DNA of 64,000 bases, taken from assembly GCA_947502635.1 (NCBI GenBank), contig CANNAN010000001.1, forward strand, positions 124,001 through 188,000, in the 5' to 3' direction. A program made the translations under genes and the position numbers. Source of the stretch: an uncultured Flavobacteriaceae bacterium (GTDB lineage Bacteria > Bacteroidota > Bacteroidia > Flavobacteriales > Flavobacteriaceae). The notes below the pieces were generated by a model. That model saw nothing but the letters and a program-made list of their open reading frames with translations. It searched no databases and was not told where the DNA came from. The number at the start of each line of letters is the position of its first letter. Positions within the stretch are counted from its first letter, which is position 1. Below, in pieces: positions 27,220 through 38,113 of the stretch.

Positions 27220-30200
27220 ATGAGGAAAATTTATTTTTTAAAGCACCTATTTGACAGATTTAGGTTGCTAGGGAAAAAGAAAGGACTGTTACTGTTTTTT
27301 CTTTTCAGTGCTTTTTTGTTACAAGCGCAAACAGTTACTGTAACAGGAATTATTACAGATGCATCTAATCAACCTTTAATTGGAGCGAATGTTTTGATAA
27401 AAGGAACTAGTAGAGGTGCATACACAGATTTTGACGGAAAGTATTCTATTTCTGCAGAAGCAGGAGAAGTTTTGGTAGTCTCTTATACGGGATTTGAAAC
27501 TAAAGAGGTTACGATTGGTGCTAATACAACAATTGATGTAATTTTAGCTGAAGATGCTCAATCTTTAAATGAGGTTGTTTTAATTGGATATGGGTCAAGA
27601 AAGAAAACGGATGTTGTTACTGCTATTAGTACCGTAGATAACGACTTTTTAGACCAGCAACCATCATCTGATGCTACAAGAGCTTTACAAGGTAGTGCAT
27701 CTGGGGTTACAGTTGTTGCTTCAGCAAGACCAGGTCAGCAAGCACAAGTGAGAATTCGTGGTTTGGGTAGTATTAATGGTAACAATCCATTATTTATAGT
27801 AGATGGTACTATTAGTGGTGCCGTACCTCCACCAGATCAAATTAAGAATATACAGATATTAAAAGATGCATCGTCTACTGCTATTTATGGATCTAGAGGA
27901 GCAAACGGGGTAATTTTAATTACTACAAAATCTGGACGAAAAAGCCAAGCGGCTAAACTTCAGTTCAATGTTAAAACAGGTATAGGGAAAAGTAATGCGA
28001 AGTTTGATTTAGTAACAGACCCTAATTTAATAGGTCAAATGTTATGGTTAGAGCAAACAAATGATGGTATCGTTCCAAGCCACCCGCATTTTCAGTTTGA
28101 TCCAAATGATATTGCTGGCACAAGAGTAAATGACTATTTGTTTCCTAATGGTGCATCTATTGGAGATCCTTCAACAGACCCTTCATTGTATGAAGAAAGA
28201 AATTATCCAATTACTCGTACTAATTTGAATGGTACAGATTGGTTAGAGGAACTTTATGATAGTACTGCTTTGTTGCAGGAATATGCTTTATCGGTAACAG
28301 GAGGTTCAGAAAGAACTACTTATGCCTTGAATGCTAGTTTTTATGATGAAGAAGGTATCTTTAAATATAATGGTTTTAATAGATATGCATTTAGATCTAA
28401 TATAGAGTCTGATGTAACAGATTGGTTGAAAATTGGTCAACGATTAGGTGCTAGATACACAGAAAGTAGAGGAAACACTATAGGGTTTAATGGTCTTATA
28501 GAGACTAGTCCTTTGATTCCTGTACTTGACGAAGGCGGTAATTATGCTGGAGGTGTCGTTGGAGGTAATTTAAATGATGGGCCTAACCCTTTAGGTAACA
28601 ATTTCCGTGAGCGTAAAGACTTAAGAAAAACGCTTAATTTAACAGGGAATTTTTACATTGAAATAGAGCCAGTTACTGATTTGAAATTAAAGTCTTTATT
28701 TGGTTATACCATGAACTGGTTTAGTAACCATGACCCAAGATTTGGAGATCCTGAAAATACTAATGGTTCTTTTACAAACACCTTAAGTGAAGTAAGAAAT
28801 AATAGATTGGCATGGAACTTCTCTAACACTTTAAGTTATGCTAAGACTTTTTCAGATGTTCATAACATAGATGTCTTATTAGGGATGGAGTCTTATAAGG
28901 CTACTTTCGATGAAGTAAGTGCAGGACGAGCAGGATATATATCTACCAACGATGATTTTTACTTCTTACAAGCAGGTGCAGGTGCTATTACTAATGGATC
29001 TAGAGCTAATGCAGGGACTATATTTTCTTTGTTCTCTAGATTGTATTATTCTTATGATAACAAGTACATGATTGAGGGTACTATACGTAGAGATGCCAGT
29101 TCTATATTTGCTAGTGATAAGCGAGTAGGTTATTTTCCAGCGATTTCTGCTGGTTGGGTAGTTTCAAAAGAATCTTTCATGGAAGGCACTAGTGGCTGGT
29201 TAAACCAATTAAAATTTAGAGTTGGTTGGGGTGAGTCTGGTAATGACCAGATAGGTTTTACTGATAATATATATGATACCTTTGGTTCTGGTTTAGGAAA
29301 CTCTTACTACGGTATTGGAGGAGGTGATAATACGATCTCATTAGGATACCAATCTGTTGCTTATGGTAATCCTGATGCAATATGGGAGACAACACAATCT
29401 ACCAATTTTGGAATTGATGCTAATCTTGTAGGAGGATTAAGTTTGAGTGTAGACATATGGAAAAAGAAAACAAGAGATATGTTATTTCCAGCATCTTTAC
29501 CAGATGTAGGGGGGCAAGGAAGAGCTCCTGCTATTAATATTGGTACCATGGATAATAATGGTCTAGATATAGAGCTTAATTATAGAGGTCGTGCAGGAGA
29601 AGATTTTAAATATAGTGTTGGAGCTAATATCTCTACTTATAAAAATGAGGTTACCAGATTATCATCAAATGGTGCTGATTTTGTTGTAGGTTTAAATGAC
29701 AATAATGAGAACTATAGAGGTCAAACTTATACAAGAGCAGAAAATGGTCATGCATTTCCAGAGTTTTATGGATATATCGTAGATGGTATCTTCCAAACAC
29801 AAGCTGAAGCAGATGCACATCCTGTTAATGGAACTTACAATGAGCCAGGTAACTATATAATTAAAGATGTAGATGGTGATGGAGAAATTACACCAGACGA
29901 TCGTACTTGGATAGGTAACCCGCACCCAGATTTCACTGCAGGTCTAAATCTTGGTATGGAATACAAAAACTTTGATTTAACAGCTATATGGTATGCTAGT
30001 GTAGGAAACGACATTATAAACTATTATAACCGTTTTACTCGTTTTGGTTTATTCCAAGGTCCAAAAGCAGCAGATCGTTTATTCCGTTCTTGGGGCAGTC
30101 CATACTTAGCTAATAATGCTGATGCTGTTTTACCAAAAGCATCTAGCACGACAAGCTTTGAACAAAATACAAATTCAAATATGATTGAAGACGGAACATT

Positions 30201-30435
30201 CTTACGTTTGAAATCATTACAAATTGGATATAATTTTCCTAATACATTTTTAGATAAAACAGGATTATCAAGTATGCGTTTATATGTAATGGGAACTAAC
30301 TTAATTACGCTTTTTGATGATTATTCTGGTTTAGATGTAGAAGTATCTCCTACTAATGAATTAAACAGAGGTTTTGATTTAGGTACATGGCCACAACCAA
30401 AACAGTTTGTGCTTGGTTTAAATATTGGTATTTAA
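27220..30435 (+). CDS. SusC-type TonB-dependent outer-membrane transporter, second module
   Basis: This 1071-residue SusC/RagA protein has a long basic n-region then a hydrophobic signal core ending near FLLQAQ (residue 37), a carboxypeptidase-regulatory-like domain (about 40-115), a plug domain after LNEVVLIGYG with the signature LFIVDGT and ASSTAIYGSRGANG, and a barrel ending GLNIGI. It starts the second module and is followed 16 bp later by its SusD. It is clearly a different paralogue from the first SusC. No glycosidase lies in this operon, so it may take up the same glycan or a breakdown product. Confidence 0.96.
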   Translation: MRKIYFLKHLFDRFRLLGKKKGLLLFFLFSAFLLQAQTVTVTGIITDASNQPLIGANVLIKGTSRGAYTDFDGKYSISAEAGEVLVVSYTGFETKEVTIGANTTIDVILAEDAQSLNEVVLIGYGSRKKTDVVTAISTVDNDFLDQQPSSDATRALQGSASGVTVVASARPGQQAQVRIRGLGSINGNNPLFIVDGTISGAVPPPDQIKNIQILKDASSTAIYGSRGANGVILITTKSGRKSQAAKLQFNVKTGIGKSNAKFDLVTDPNLIGQMLWLEQTNDGIVPSHPHFQFDPNDIAGTRVNDYLFPNGASIGDPSTDPSLYEERNYPITRTNLNGTDWLEELYDSTALLQEYALSVTGGSERTTYALNASFYDEEGIFKYNGFNRYAFRSNIESDVTDWLKIGQRLGARYTESRGNTIGFNGLIETSPLIPVLDEGGNYAGGVVGGNLNDGPNPLGNNFRERKDLRKTLNLTGNFYIEIEPVTDLKLKSLFGYTMNWFSNHDPRFGDPENTNGSFTNTLSEVRNNRLAWNFSNTLSYAKTFSDVHNIDVLLGMESYKATFDEVSAGRAGYISTNDDFYFLQAGAGAITNGSRANAGTIFSLFSRLYYSYDNKYMIEGTIRRDASSIFASDKRVGYFPAISAGWVVSKESFMEGTSGWLNQLKFRVGWGESGNDQIGFTDNIYDTFGSGLGNSYYGIGGGDNTISLGYQSVAYGNPDAIWETTQSTNFGIDANLVGGLSLSVDIWKKKTRDMLFPASLPDVGGQGRAPAINIGTMDNNGLDIELNYRGRAGEDFKYSVGANISTYKNEVTRLSSNGADFVVGLNDNNENYRGQTYTRAENGHAFPEFYGYIVDGIFQTQAEADAHPVNGTYNEPGNYIIKDVDGDGEITPDDRTWIGNPHPDFTAGLNLGMEYKNFDLTAIWYASVGNDIINYYNRFTRFGLFQGPKAADRLFRSWGSPYLANNADAVLPKASSTTSFEQNTNSNMIEDGTFLRLKSLQIGYNFPNTFLDKTGLSSMRLYVMGTNLITLFDDYSGLDVEVSPTNELNRGFDLGTWPQPKQFVLGLNIGI

Positions 30436-30451
30436 TAAAAAATTAAGAAAA

Positions 30452-32206
30452 ATGAAAAGATTATATTATAAAATTATGCTATTAGTAGTTCTGGGAATTG
30501 CTATTAGTTCTTGTAAAGACGAATTTTTAGAAGAATTTCCTAAAGGAGTTGTTACAATTGATACACTTTCTGATGAAGATGGGGCTAATTTATTATTGAT
30601 AGGAGCCTATTCTTTAATTGATGGATTCTCTCAAGGAGGACCAGGAGGTGCTGGTGAAGCATCTGCAACCAATTGGGTTTGGGGAGATGTACCTTCAGAT
30701 GATATGCATCGTGGAGACCAAACAGGGGGATGGAGTGCTATTAACTTAATTGAAAGATATGAAGTAGATCCAGCAAACCCATGGGTAGAAGGATTATGGG
30801 CAGCAAATTACGATGGAGTTGCTAGAGCGAATGATGTTTTAAAAGTACTTAGAAATGCTGGAGATGCTATACCAACAGAGGAAGCTAACCAAATTGAGGC
30901 AGAAGCAAGATGGCTTAGAGCATGGTTTCATTTTCAATTACAAACAAAAATTGAAAAAATACCTTATATAACAGAAGATGTTGATCCTGCAGAAGTGTCT
31001 AATACTACTGATGTATGGGATAATATAGAAGCAGATTTACAATGGGGTATAGATAATAACATGGATGAAGCGCCTTCAGAAGTAGGACGTGCTTCTCGTT
31101 GGGTAGCCAAAGCTTTAAAAGCCAGAGTGCACTTATTTCAAAATGAATTTGCTCAAGCTAAACCAATATTAGATGATATATTGAATAATGGACCATTTGT
31201 TTTAATGGATCATTTTTACGATAACCATGATGAGGAAAAGCAAAATAATGCAGAAAGTATTTTTGAGGTACAATACACTGTGAACGATGGTGCTGCTGGT
31301 GGAGAAAATGCTGGTTCAGATCACAGAACATTGTTCCCAAGAGGTGCAGACGTTGGATTATGTTGTGCTTATAGTGCTCCTAGCTTCGATTTATTTAATG
31401 CTTTTAAAGTAGATGCTAATGGACTTCCATTGTTGGATACGTTCCAAGATGACTTATTATTAGAAGATTACGGTTTATTAGATACTGAGGCTTTTACACC
31501 AACAGCTGTTGATCTTGATCCAAGAGTTGATTGGACTATCGGTAGACGTGGTATTCCATTTTTAGATTGGGGTCCAATGAGTGGTGGAGATTGGATGCTG
31601 GATCAAGCTGGTATGGGACCATTCATGAATAAAAAGATCATGTTCTATAAGAGAAACTTTCAAACAATTTCTATTAATACGCCAACTTGGTCTGCTGGTT
31701 TAAATGGTAACAACTGGAGATTGTTTAGATTGAGTCATATTATACTATGGAGAGCTGAAGTAGCTGTTGAAGAAAATGATTTAGGAACAGCCATGGCGCT
31801 TGTAAATAGAATACGTGAAAGAGCACAAGATGATATTGTTATGGGTAGAATAAGCAATACTACTTTTGGTTCTGGAGACCCAATAGTAATTGACGAAAAT
31901 CAACCTGCTGCAAATTATAACCTTGGGTTGTATACGTCATTCCCAGATCAAGACTATGCCAGAAAAGCGGTTCGTCATGAAACACGTTTGGAGTTTGCAT
32001 TAGAAGGTATGCGTTTTCAAGACTTAGTACGTTGGGGAATCGATGCAGAAACTATCAATACTTATTTAGCGTCAGAATTGTCTAACGGAAAATTGCCTTG
32101 GATACAAGGGGCCACTTATACAGCAGGTCAAAATGATCATTTCCCTATTCCTCAGACACAGTTAGATTTACAATCGGGTGTTTTAACACAAGATCCACAA
32201 TATTAG
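30452..32206 (+). CDS. SusD/RagB family surface lipoprotein, second module
   Basis: The start at 30452 gives a 584-residue protein with a good lipoprotein signal (LGIAISSC), whereas the more upstream in-frame ATG overlaps the SusC end. The N-terminal SusD-like helical region includes a tryptophan-rich stretch (ASATNWVWGDVPSDDMHRGD), and the C-terminal RagB/SusD domain includes VRHETRLEFALEGMRFQDLVRWG. It would cap the second SusC at the surface and bind its glycan. A terminator follows within 75 bp, so the SusC-SusD pair is its own transcript. Confidence 0.95.
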   Translation: MKRLYYKIMLLVVLGIAISSCKDEFLEEFPKGVVTIDTLSDEDGANLLLIGAYSLIDGFSQGGPGGAGEASATNWVWGDVPSDDMHRGDQTGGWSAINLIERYEVDPANPWVEGLWAANYDGVARANDVLKVLRNAGDAIPTEEANQIEAEARWLRAWFHFQLQTKIEKIPYITEDVDPAEVSNTTDVWDNIEADLQWGIDNNMDEAPSEVGRASRWVAKALKARVHLFQNEFAQAKPILDDILNNGPFVLMDHFYDNHDEEKQNNAESIFEVQYTVNDGAAGGENAGSDHRTLFPRGADVGLCCAYSAPSFDLFNAFKVDANGLPLLDTFQDDLLLEDYGLLDTEAFTPTAVDLDPRVDWTIGRRGIPFLDWGPMSGGDWMLDQAGMGPFMNKKIMFYKRNFQTISINTPTWSAGLNGNNWRLFRLSHIILWRAEVAVEENDLGTAMALVNRIRERAQDDIVMGRISNTTFGSGDPIVIDENQPAANYNLGLYTSFPDQDYARKAVRHETRLEFALEGMRFQDLVRWGIDAETINTYLASELSNGKLPWIQGATYTAGQNDHFPIPQTQLDLQSGVLTQDPQY

Positions 32207-32247
32207 TTTGTATTAGTCACAATTATTTTTAATTGTTTAGTTGTAAG

Positions 32248-32280
32248 CGGCGATTATTTTAAAAGATAATTGCCGTTTTA
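32248..32280 (+). terminator. Terminator after the second SusD gene
   Basis: A 10-bp stem with one G-U pair (32248-32257 with 32266-32275) is followed by TTTTA. Confidence 0.7.
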
Positions 32281-32445
32281 CTTTCTTATTTAAACGGATT
32301 AATGAGTTACATTAAGAGTAACTTCTCTAAAAGCATATTAGTTTTAGTTAAGTAAATTTTTTAACTTGTATTCTATTCGTTATTGATTTTCAATTGATCG
32401 GGCTTACTAACTCCTCTTAAAAAACAAAATTAATTTACCATTATT

Positions 32446-35400
32446 ATGGATAAAAATAATTTTTTAGGATTACCAATAAGCAAATATATATTGTTAATAC
32501 TAATCGTTTTTGGTTTTAACAGTACCAAGGTTTTCCATGCTCAAAATATAGACTTAAAGTTCGAACACTTTATTGATGAGAAAGGGTTTACCCAGAGCTC
32601 TGTGATGAAGGTTATCCAAGATTTAGATGGTTACATTTGGATAGGAACACTTAATGGGTTGTATAAGTATGATGGGCAAAGGTTTACTGTTTTTAGACAT
32701 CAATTTAATACCCCAAATAGTTTAGTAAGCAACTCAGTCTATGAGTTGGAACTTGATATAGAAGGAAATATATTAATAGGTACAGGTAAAGGTATAAGCA
32801 AATACAATAGGCTTACCCAAACTTTTTCAACATACCCAATTGTTTTACAAAATGCAAGAATTACTGCCATCTACCCTGAATTGAATGGAGGGTTATGGGT
32901 AGGTACATTGCATTCAGGTTTATATTATTTTGAAAGTGGTGATTTTGAGGGAGCTAATCCTATAAATTATATACACAAACCTAATCAGGAAAAAAGTATA
33001 AGTAGTAATCAAATACATTCTATAGTTAAGGATAAATCTGGTAGTTTATGGGTAGGAACCCTAGAAGGTTTAAATAAAGTAATTTTTAAAAATGGAATTG
33101 CTGAATTTATTCATTTTGAAAGCATAAAGGAAAGTATCAAACTACTATTTGTAGATAAAAAAGGAACACTTTGGGCATCACAAGTAGGACATAGTTTAAT
33201 AAGAATTACCAACCCAGAAAAGTTTACATCCAAAACTCAAAAAGATTTCGAAGAATACAAATTTGATACAATTAAATCTGATACGGATGAATCTGGGGGA
33301 TTACTAACTATGTTTGAGTCCCAAAATGGAAACCTATTGTTTGGAATTCACGGTTTTGGACTTTATGTCTTTAATCCCAATACACATAAGTACAGCGCAT
33401 ATATTCATGATCCTTCTAAACCAGAGAGTATTAGTAGTAATGATATAGAATCCATATTGATTGATAATACCAACGTGCTTTGGGTGGGAACTGAAGAAGG
33501 TGGTTTGAATAAATGTGATTTAAAACAAAAAGAGTTTCTCTTTTTTAATGAAAATGTTCTTTCCAAAAATTCTTTGAGTAACTCATCTGTTAATGTAATT
33601 GCTAAAGAGAATGATAATAGTTTTTGGGTAGGAACCCAAAATGGGTTGAACAAACTTACATTTAAAAATGGTAATTATAAAGATCCTATATTCGAACATT
33701 TTTATTTTAATAATAATGATTCCAAATCAAATCAAAGAGTACAAGAACACATTTGGTCTATTTTAAAAGATGATGATGCAGATTACTGGTTAGGAACTAC
33801 AGATGGCATTGTCCATATGCGTCAAGATTCTAAATCAAAGAAAATCTCTTCTCATTTAACCGAACTCGATATGCTAGAAGTTTTTTCTTCATTAGAAGAC
33901 AGAAATGGCGTTTTATGGTTTGGGTCATTAATAGATGGATTAGTTAAATGGGAAAAGAATAAAAATAATAATAAGTTCGATTTTTCTAATCGTGTACATT
34001 ATTTACCAGATAGTAATGATAAATACAGTATTAGTGCAAAAGAAGTTAGTTGTCTTTATGAAGATAGAAAAGGTAGTATATGGGTTGGGACATTACAGGG
34101 TGGTTTAAATTTAATTGTACCTGGTGTAGATAATCAACCTGATCAATTTGTATCCTTTCAACATGAGCCTAATAAGCCTAATACATTAAGTCATAATTCG
34201 GTTTTTTCAATACTAGAAGATCAAGAGGGCCATTTTTGGATAGGAACATTTGGAGGCGGTTTAAATAAAATGACCTTACCTTCTAAAGGAAATACAGATC
34301 CAGTTTTTAAACATTATACAGAGGATGATGGATTGGCAAATAATGCTGTATATGGTATTTTAGAAGATAACAACGGCGATCTATGGATAAGCACAGATGA
34401 TGGAATTTCCCATTTCAACCCTAAAACAGAGACTTTTCAAAATTTCAGTAAGGATGATGGGTTACAGAGTAATAATTTTAGAATGGCTGCTTACTATAAA
34501 AACAATGATGGCTATTTGTTTTTTGGAGGATTAAGAGGATTGAATATATTTAACCCCAGTCACTTAAAAGAAAATGATATTCCTGCACCTGTAAAATTAA
34601 CAGGTTTTAAAATAAAAAATGAAGATATTAATATAGGAGAAGAATACAATGGTAGAGTTTTGTTTGATAAAACAATATCATTAATTTCTAAACCACTAGA
34701 TTTAAAATATAACGAGAATACATTAACGTTTGAATTTGCAGCATTACATTATGCTGCACCTGAAAAAAATAGATTTAAATTTAAACTAGAAGGTTTTGAT
34801 AAAGATTGGGTGGATTCTAAAAAGTTACCCTTTGCACATTATACAAATCTATCACCAGGGAATTATACATTCAAAGTTAAGGCGTCAAATAATGATGCAT
34901 TATGGAATGAAGACTTTGCAAATATAAAATTAAGTATTCATCCACCTTTTTGGTTAACCTGGTGGGCTTACTTAATATATAGTTTTATAATTTTAGGTGT
35001 TTTATGGGGTGTTCAATCTTATCTTAATTTACGTTCTCAACAACGAGCAACACTTCAAGTACAAAAAGAAATTGAAGAAGTGAATAAATTAAAACTTCAA
35101 TTTTTTACAAATATATCTCATGAATTTAAAACCCCTATAACGCTTATACTTAATCCTATAGAAGAACTTTTAGAGTCGGTTGGAGATAATTTATCAATAC
35201 AGTCAAAATTAAAAGTAGTACAGCGAAATGCTAATTCATTATTAAGGTTAGTCCACCAACTTATGGAGTTTAGAAAAGTGGAAGTAGGAGAAACTAAATT
35301 AGGAACTACAAAAGCTAATATTATAAACTTTATTAGGGAAATTACATTTTCATTTAGAGCATCAGCAAAGAAAAATGAAATTAACCTTTCTTTTGAAAGT

Positions 35401-36705
35401 GAATTGTATTCGGCCGATGCTTGGTTTGATTGGGATAAGTTGGAGAAAATCCTCAATAATTTAATATTTAATGCCATTAAATTTACACCATCAGGCGGAC
35501 AGGTTACGGTTAGGGTAAGCAGGTCTAAAGATAATGATGAACTTTATATAGTAGATAGAGATATAAAAACACAATACTTGCAAATAGAAATTAAGGATAA
35601 TGGAGATGGTATAGGTAAAAATCAATTACCCTATGTTTTTCAACGTTTTTATCAAGTAAATAAACCTAAAAAAGGTGGTTCAGCTAATAAAGGGTCTGGT
35701 ATTGGTTTGGCAATAACCAAAGATTTAGTTGATTTACACCATGGGGTGATAGAAGTAGAGTCTGAAGAAGGTCAGGGAACTTGTTTTTTAATAAAACTAC
35801 CCTTGGGCAATTCTCATTTATTCCCAGAAGAAATAATTGAAATGACAGTACCTGAACCTTTAAGTGAAAAGGAGATGGATCTAGATTATTCGAATGAAGA
35901 TGATGAGTTGGACAAAGATCAACTGGATAGTGCCTATAAGAATACGATATTGATAGTTGATGATAATGAAGAAATAAGGGAATTGGTAAAAGAAGGTTTT
36001 ACTAAAGGCTATAATACATTTGAAGCAGAAAATGGTAAAGAGGCTTTAAATATAGCTTTAAAAGAAATGCCCGATATAATAATAAGTGATGTATTAATGC
36101 CTGAAATGGATGGTGTAGAATTTTGTCACTGCCTTAAAACAAATATTAGAACAAGTCATATTCCAATTATTTTACTTACAGCTTTAAACTCTGTAGAGCA
36201 TCGTATAAAAGGGTTGGAATCTGGAGCAGATGCATATATTCCAAAGCCTTTTAAAATGAAATTGTTAACGGTGCGAGTTGAAAAACTAATCGCTTCTAGA
36301 GACTTAATGCGTAAACGTTTCCAAACAGAAAAAGAATTAACTCCAGAAAAAATCACATTAAGCTCTATTGATGAAGAATTCCTCAAAAAAATCATGGATT
36401 TTATGGAAGCTAATATGGGAAGAGAATCTTATTGGGTTGATGAATTAGCATCAGATATGAATACAAGTCGTTCAACCTTTTTTAGAAAACTAAAGAAATT
36501 AACAGGTCAGGCTCCAAATGATTTTATGAGAATGATACGTTTAAAACGAGCTGTACAATTATTAGAACAAAATGAATTAACAATATCTCAAGTAAGTTAT
36601 ATGGTAGGTTTTAATGATCCAAATTATTTTGGGAAGTGTTTTAGAAAATTTTATGGGGATACACCTTCTAATTATATCAAAGAAAAACTCCAGCACAAAA
36701 AGTAA
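32446..36705 (+). CDS. Hybrid two-component system regulator (HTCS), second module
   Basis: This 1419-residue HTCS has a signal peptide (about 1-32), Reg_prop propeller repeats with many LWVGT-type strands, a Y_Y_Y domain (about 750-840), a membrane segment (about 845-867), HisKA with ISHEFKTPIT near residue 890, HATPase, a receiver with the aspartate in IIISDVLMPEMDG near 1213, and a C-terminal AraC HTH (about 1318-1419) ending near GDTPSNYIKEK. All catalytic motifs look intact. It lies between the second SusCD pair and the sugar-acid catabolic genes, in the same direction, and probably activates one or both. Confidence 0.96.
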   Translation: MDKNNFLGLPISKYILLILIVFGFNSTKVFHAQNIDLKFEHFIDEKGFTQSSVMKVIQDLDGYIWIGTLNGLYKYDGQRFTVFRHQFNTPNSLVSNSVYELELDIEGNILIGTGKGISKYNRLTQTFSTYPIVLQNARITAIYPELNGGLWVGTLHSGLYYFESGDFEGANPINYIHKPNQEKSISSNQIHSIVKDKSGSLWVGTLEGLNKVIFKNGIAEFIHFESIKESIKLLFVDKKGTLWASQVGHSLIRITNPEKFTSKTQKDFEEYKFDTIKSDTDESGGLLTMFESQNGNLLFGIHGFGLYVFNPNTHKYSAYIHDPSKPESISSNDIESILIDNTNVLWVGTEEGGLNKCDLKQKEFLFFNENVLSKNSLSNSSVNVIAKENDNSFWVGTQNGLNKLTFKNGNYKDPIFEHFYFNNNDSKSNQRVQEHIWSILKDDDADYWLGTTDGIVHMRQDSKSKKISSHLTELDMLEVFSSLEDRNGVLWFGSLIDGLVKWEKNKNNNKFDFSNRVHYLPDSNDKYSISAKEVSCLYEDRKGSIWVGTLQGGLNLIVPGVDNQPDQFVSFQHEPNKPNTLSHNSVFSILEDQEGHFWIGTFGGGLNKMTLPSKGNTDPVFKHYTEDDGLANNAVYGILEDNNGDLWISTDDGISHFNPKTETFQNFSKDDGLQSNNFRMAAYYKNNDGYLFFGGLRGLNIFNPSHLKENDIPAPVKLTGFKIKNEDINIGEEYNGRVLFDKTISLISKPLDLKYNENTLTFEFAALHYAAPEKNRFKFKLEGFDKDWVDSKKLPFAHYTNLSPGNYTFKVKASNNDALWNEDFANIKLSIHPPFWLTWWAYLIYSFIILGVLWGVQSYLNLRSQQRATLQVQKEIEEVNKLKLQFFTNISHEFKTPITLILNPIEELLESVGDNLSIQSKLKVVQRNANSLLRLVHQLMEFRKVEVGETKLGTTKANIINFIREITFSFRASAKKNEINLSFESELYSADAWFDWDKLEKILNNLIFNAIKFTPSGGQVTVRVSRSKDNDELYIVDRDIKTQYLQIEIKDNGDGIGKNQLPYVFQRFYQVNKPKKGGSANKGSGIGLAITKDLVDLHHGVIEVESEEGQGTCFLIKLPLGNSHLFPEEIIEMTVPEPLSEKEMDLDYSNEDDELDKDQLDSAYKNTILIVDDNEEIRELVKEGFTKGYNTFEAENGKEALNIALKEMPDIIISDVLMPEMDGVEFCHCLKTNIRTSHIPIILLTALNSVEHRIKGLESGADAYIPKPFKMKLLTVRVEKLIASRDLMRKRFQTEKELTPEKITLSSIDEEFLKKIMDFMEANMGRESYWVDELASDMNTSRSTFFRKLKKLTGQAPNDFMRMIRLKRAVQLLEQNELTISQVSYMVGFNDPNYFGKCFRKFYGDTPSNYIKEKLQHKK

Positions 36706-36943
36706 ATTACGGAAGGTTTTAATTAAATTTACTCGCATAATAACAGATACCCTATGAACCATAAGAATGTATCAAATAAAGCAATATTTGCTAAGCTGAT
36801 ATCGCTTTATTATCATATTAAATGTGTTTTCGTGTAAAATAAATGGCGATAGTTTTTATGGGAAAGGAGGTCTACAAGGCTTTATTTTCTATGCCCAGAG
36901 TTAAAAAAGTACATATTGTAATAAAAGAATAAATTTTTAAATT

Positions 36944-38107
36944 GTGAAAATAACAGATATTAAAACATATCCGATTAATATTGGTACTTCTGGTATTCAA
37001 TTGGTTATAAAAGTAGAAACAGATTCAAGTATTTATGGTTGGGGAGCTTCGGGGCTTTCAGGCAGAGAATTAGCTGTAGTTGGTTTAATAAAACATTTCA
37101 AAACATTTTTAATAGGAAAAGACCCAAGACAGATTGGAGCGATATGGCAAGAGTTATATCGTGGACAATATTTTGAAGGCGGGCGCGTTTTCACAGCAGC
37201 TATATCTGCAATAGATATTGCTCTGTATGATATAAAAGGGAAAGCACTAGGAGTGCCTGTTTATGAATTGTTAGGAGGTAAGCAAAGAGATTACGTTGAA
37301 TGTTTTGCTTCGGTACGTTTTGCTACTAAAGAAGAACTATTAGACTATTCTAAAACATGTATTAAAGAAGGTTGGACCGTTTTGAGATTGGCTCCAGCTG
37401 AATTTGAATCGCAAGAAGACACAAGTAGGTTTGAACCTAGAGAGTCTATTGCTAAATTATCTAAATGGGTTACAGAACTCAGAAAAGAAGTGGGGCCAGA
37501 TATTACTATTGGCATTGATTACCATACAAGGCTTACAGTTGCCCAAACCTATTCTTTTATGAAACGTATGCCACCAGGAACCATAGATTTTATAGAAGAA
37601 CCTATTCGTGATGAAAATCCAGAAGCATACCAAAATCTACGTAATATGATAGATGTACCTTTTGCTATAGGAGAAGAGTTTTCAAGCAAATGGCAATTCA
37701 TGCCTTATTTAGAAAAAAATATAACGCAATTTGCACGTATTGATGTATGCAATGTGGGTGGTATTACAGAATCGATGAAAGTTGCAGCCATGGCTGAAGC
37801 TCATTATATCGATTTAATGCCTCATAATCCATTAGGTCCTATTTGTACAGCTGCTAGCATCCATGTGGCTGCGGCATGTCCTAATTTTAGTTATTTGGAA
37901 GAAATAAACACACCTGCACAGTATATGGGAACCAATGCTCCCGAATTTTACCCTGTACAACCCCAATTAGAAGGTACAAGATATGCGGTTACAGACGCTC
38001 CAGGGTTGGGTGTTGAGTTCAATGAAGCATTGGCCATGGAGCGGGAGTTTATTCCATTAGACATCCCACGATTAAGAAGAAAAGATGGATCATTAACAAA
38101 TTGGTAA
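36944..38107 (+). CDS. Enolase-superfamily sugar acid dehydratase (galactonate dehydratase-like), copy 2
   Basis: This 387-residue close paralogue of the protein at 20230 starts with GTG. The same active-site set is present: D192 and H194 in GIDYH, the glutamate in FIEEPIRDEN, the glutamate in AIGEEFSSKW and the histidine in LMPHNPLGP. By eye about three quarters of residues agree, with an extra residue near position 17 and differences concentrated in the C-terminal capping part (TPAQYMG against TGAHGMT). It is followed 6 bp later by KDG kinase, so its product should be a 2-keto-3-deoxy acid. Confidence 0.9.
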   Translation: MKITDIKTYPINIGTSGIQLVIKVETDSSIYGWGASGLSGRELAVVGLIKHFKTFLIGKDPRQIGAIWQELYRGQYFEGGRVFTAAISAIDIALYDIKGKALGVPVYELLGGKQRDYVECFASVRFATKEELLDYSKTCIKEGWTVLRLAPAEFESQEDTSRFEPRESIAKLSKWVTELRKEVGPDITIGIDYHTRLTVAQTYSFMKRMPPGTIDFIEEPIRDENPEAYQNLRNMIDVPFAIGEEFSSKWQFMPYLEKNITQFARIDVCNVGGITESMKVAAMAEAHYIDLMPHNPLGPICTAASIHVAAACPNFSYLEEINTPAQYMGTNAPEFYPVQPQLEGTRYAVTDAPGLGVEFNEALAMEREFIPLDIPRLRRKDGSLTNW

Positions 38108-38113
38108 ATAGTT

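Noticed and set aside
35118-35477. 119-codon ORF antisense to the second HTCS
   Set aside because: It lies wholly opposite the conserved kinase domain and has no recognisable features.
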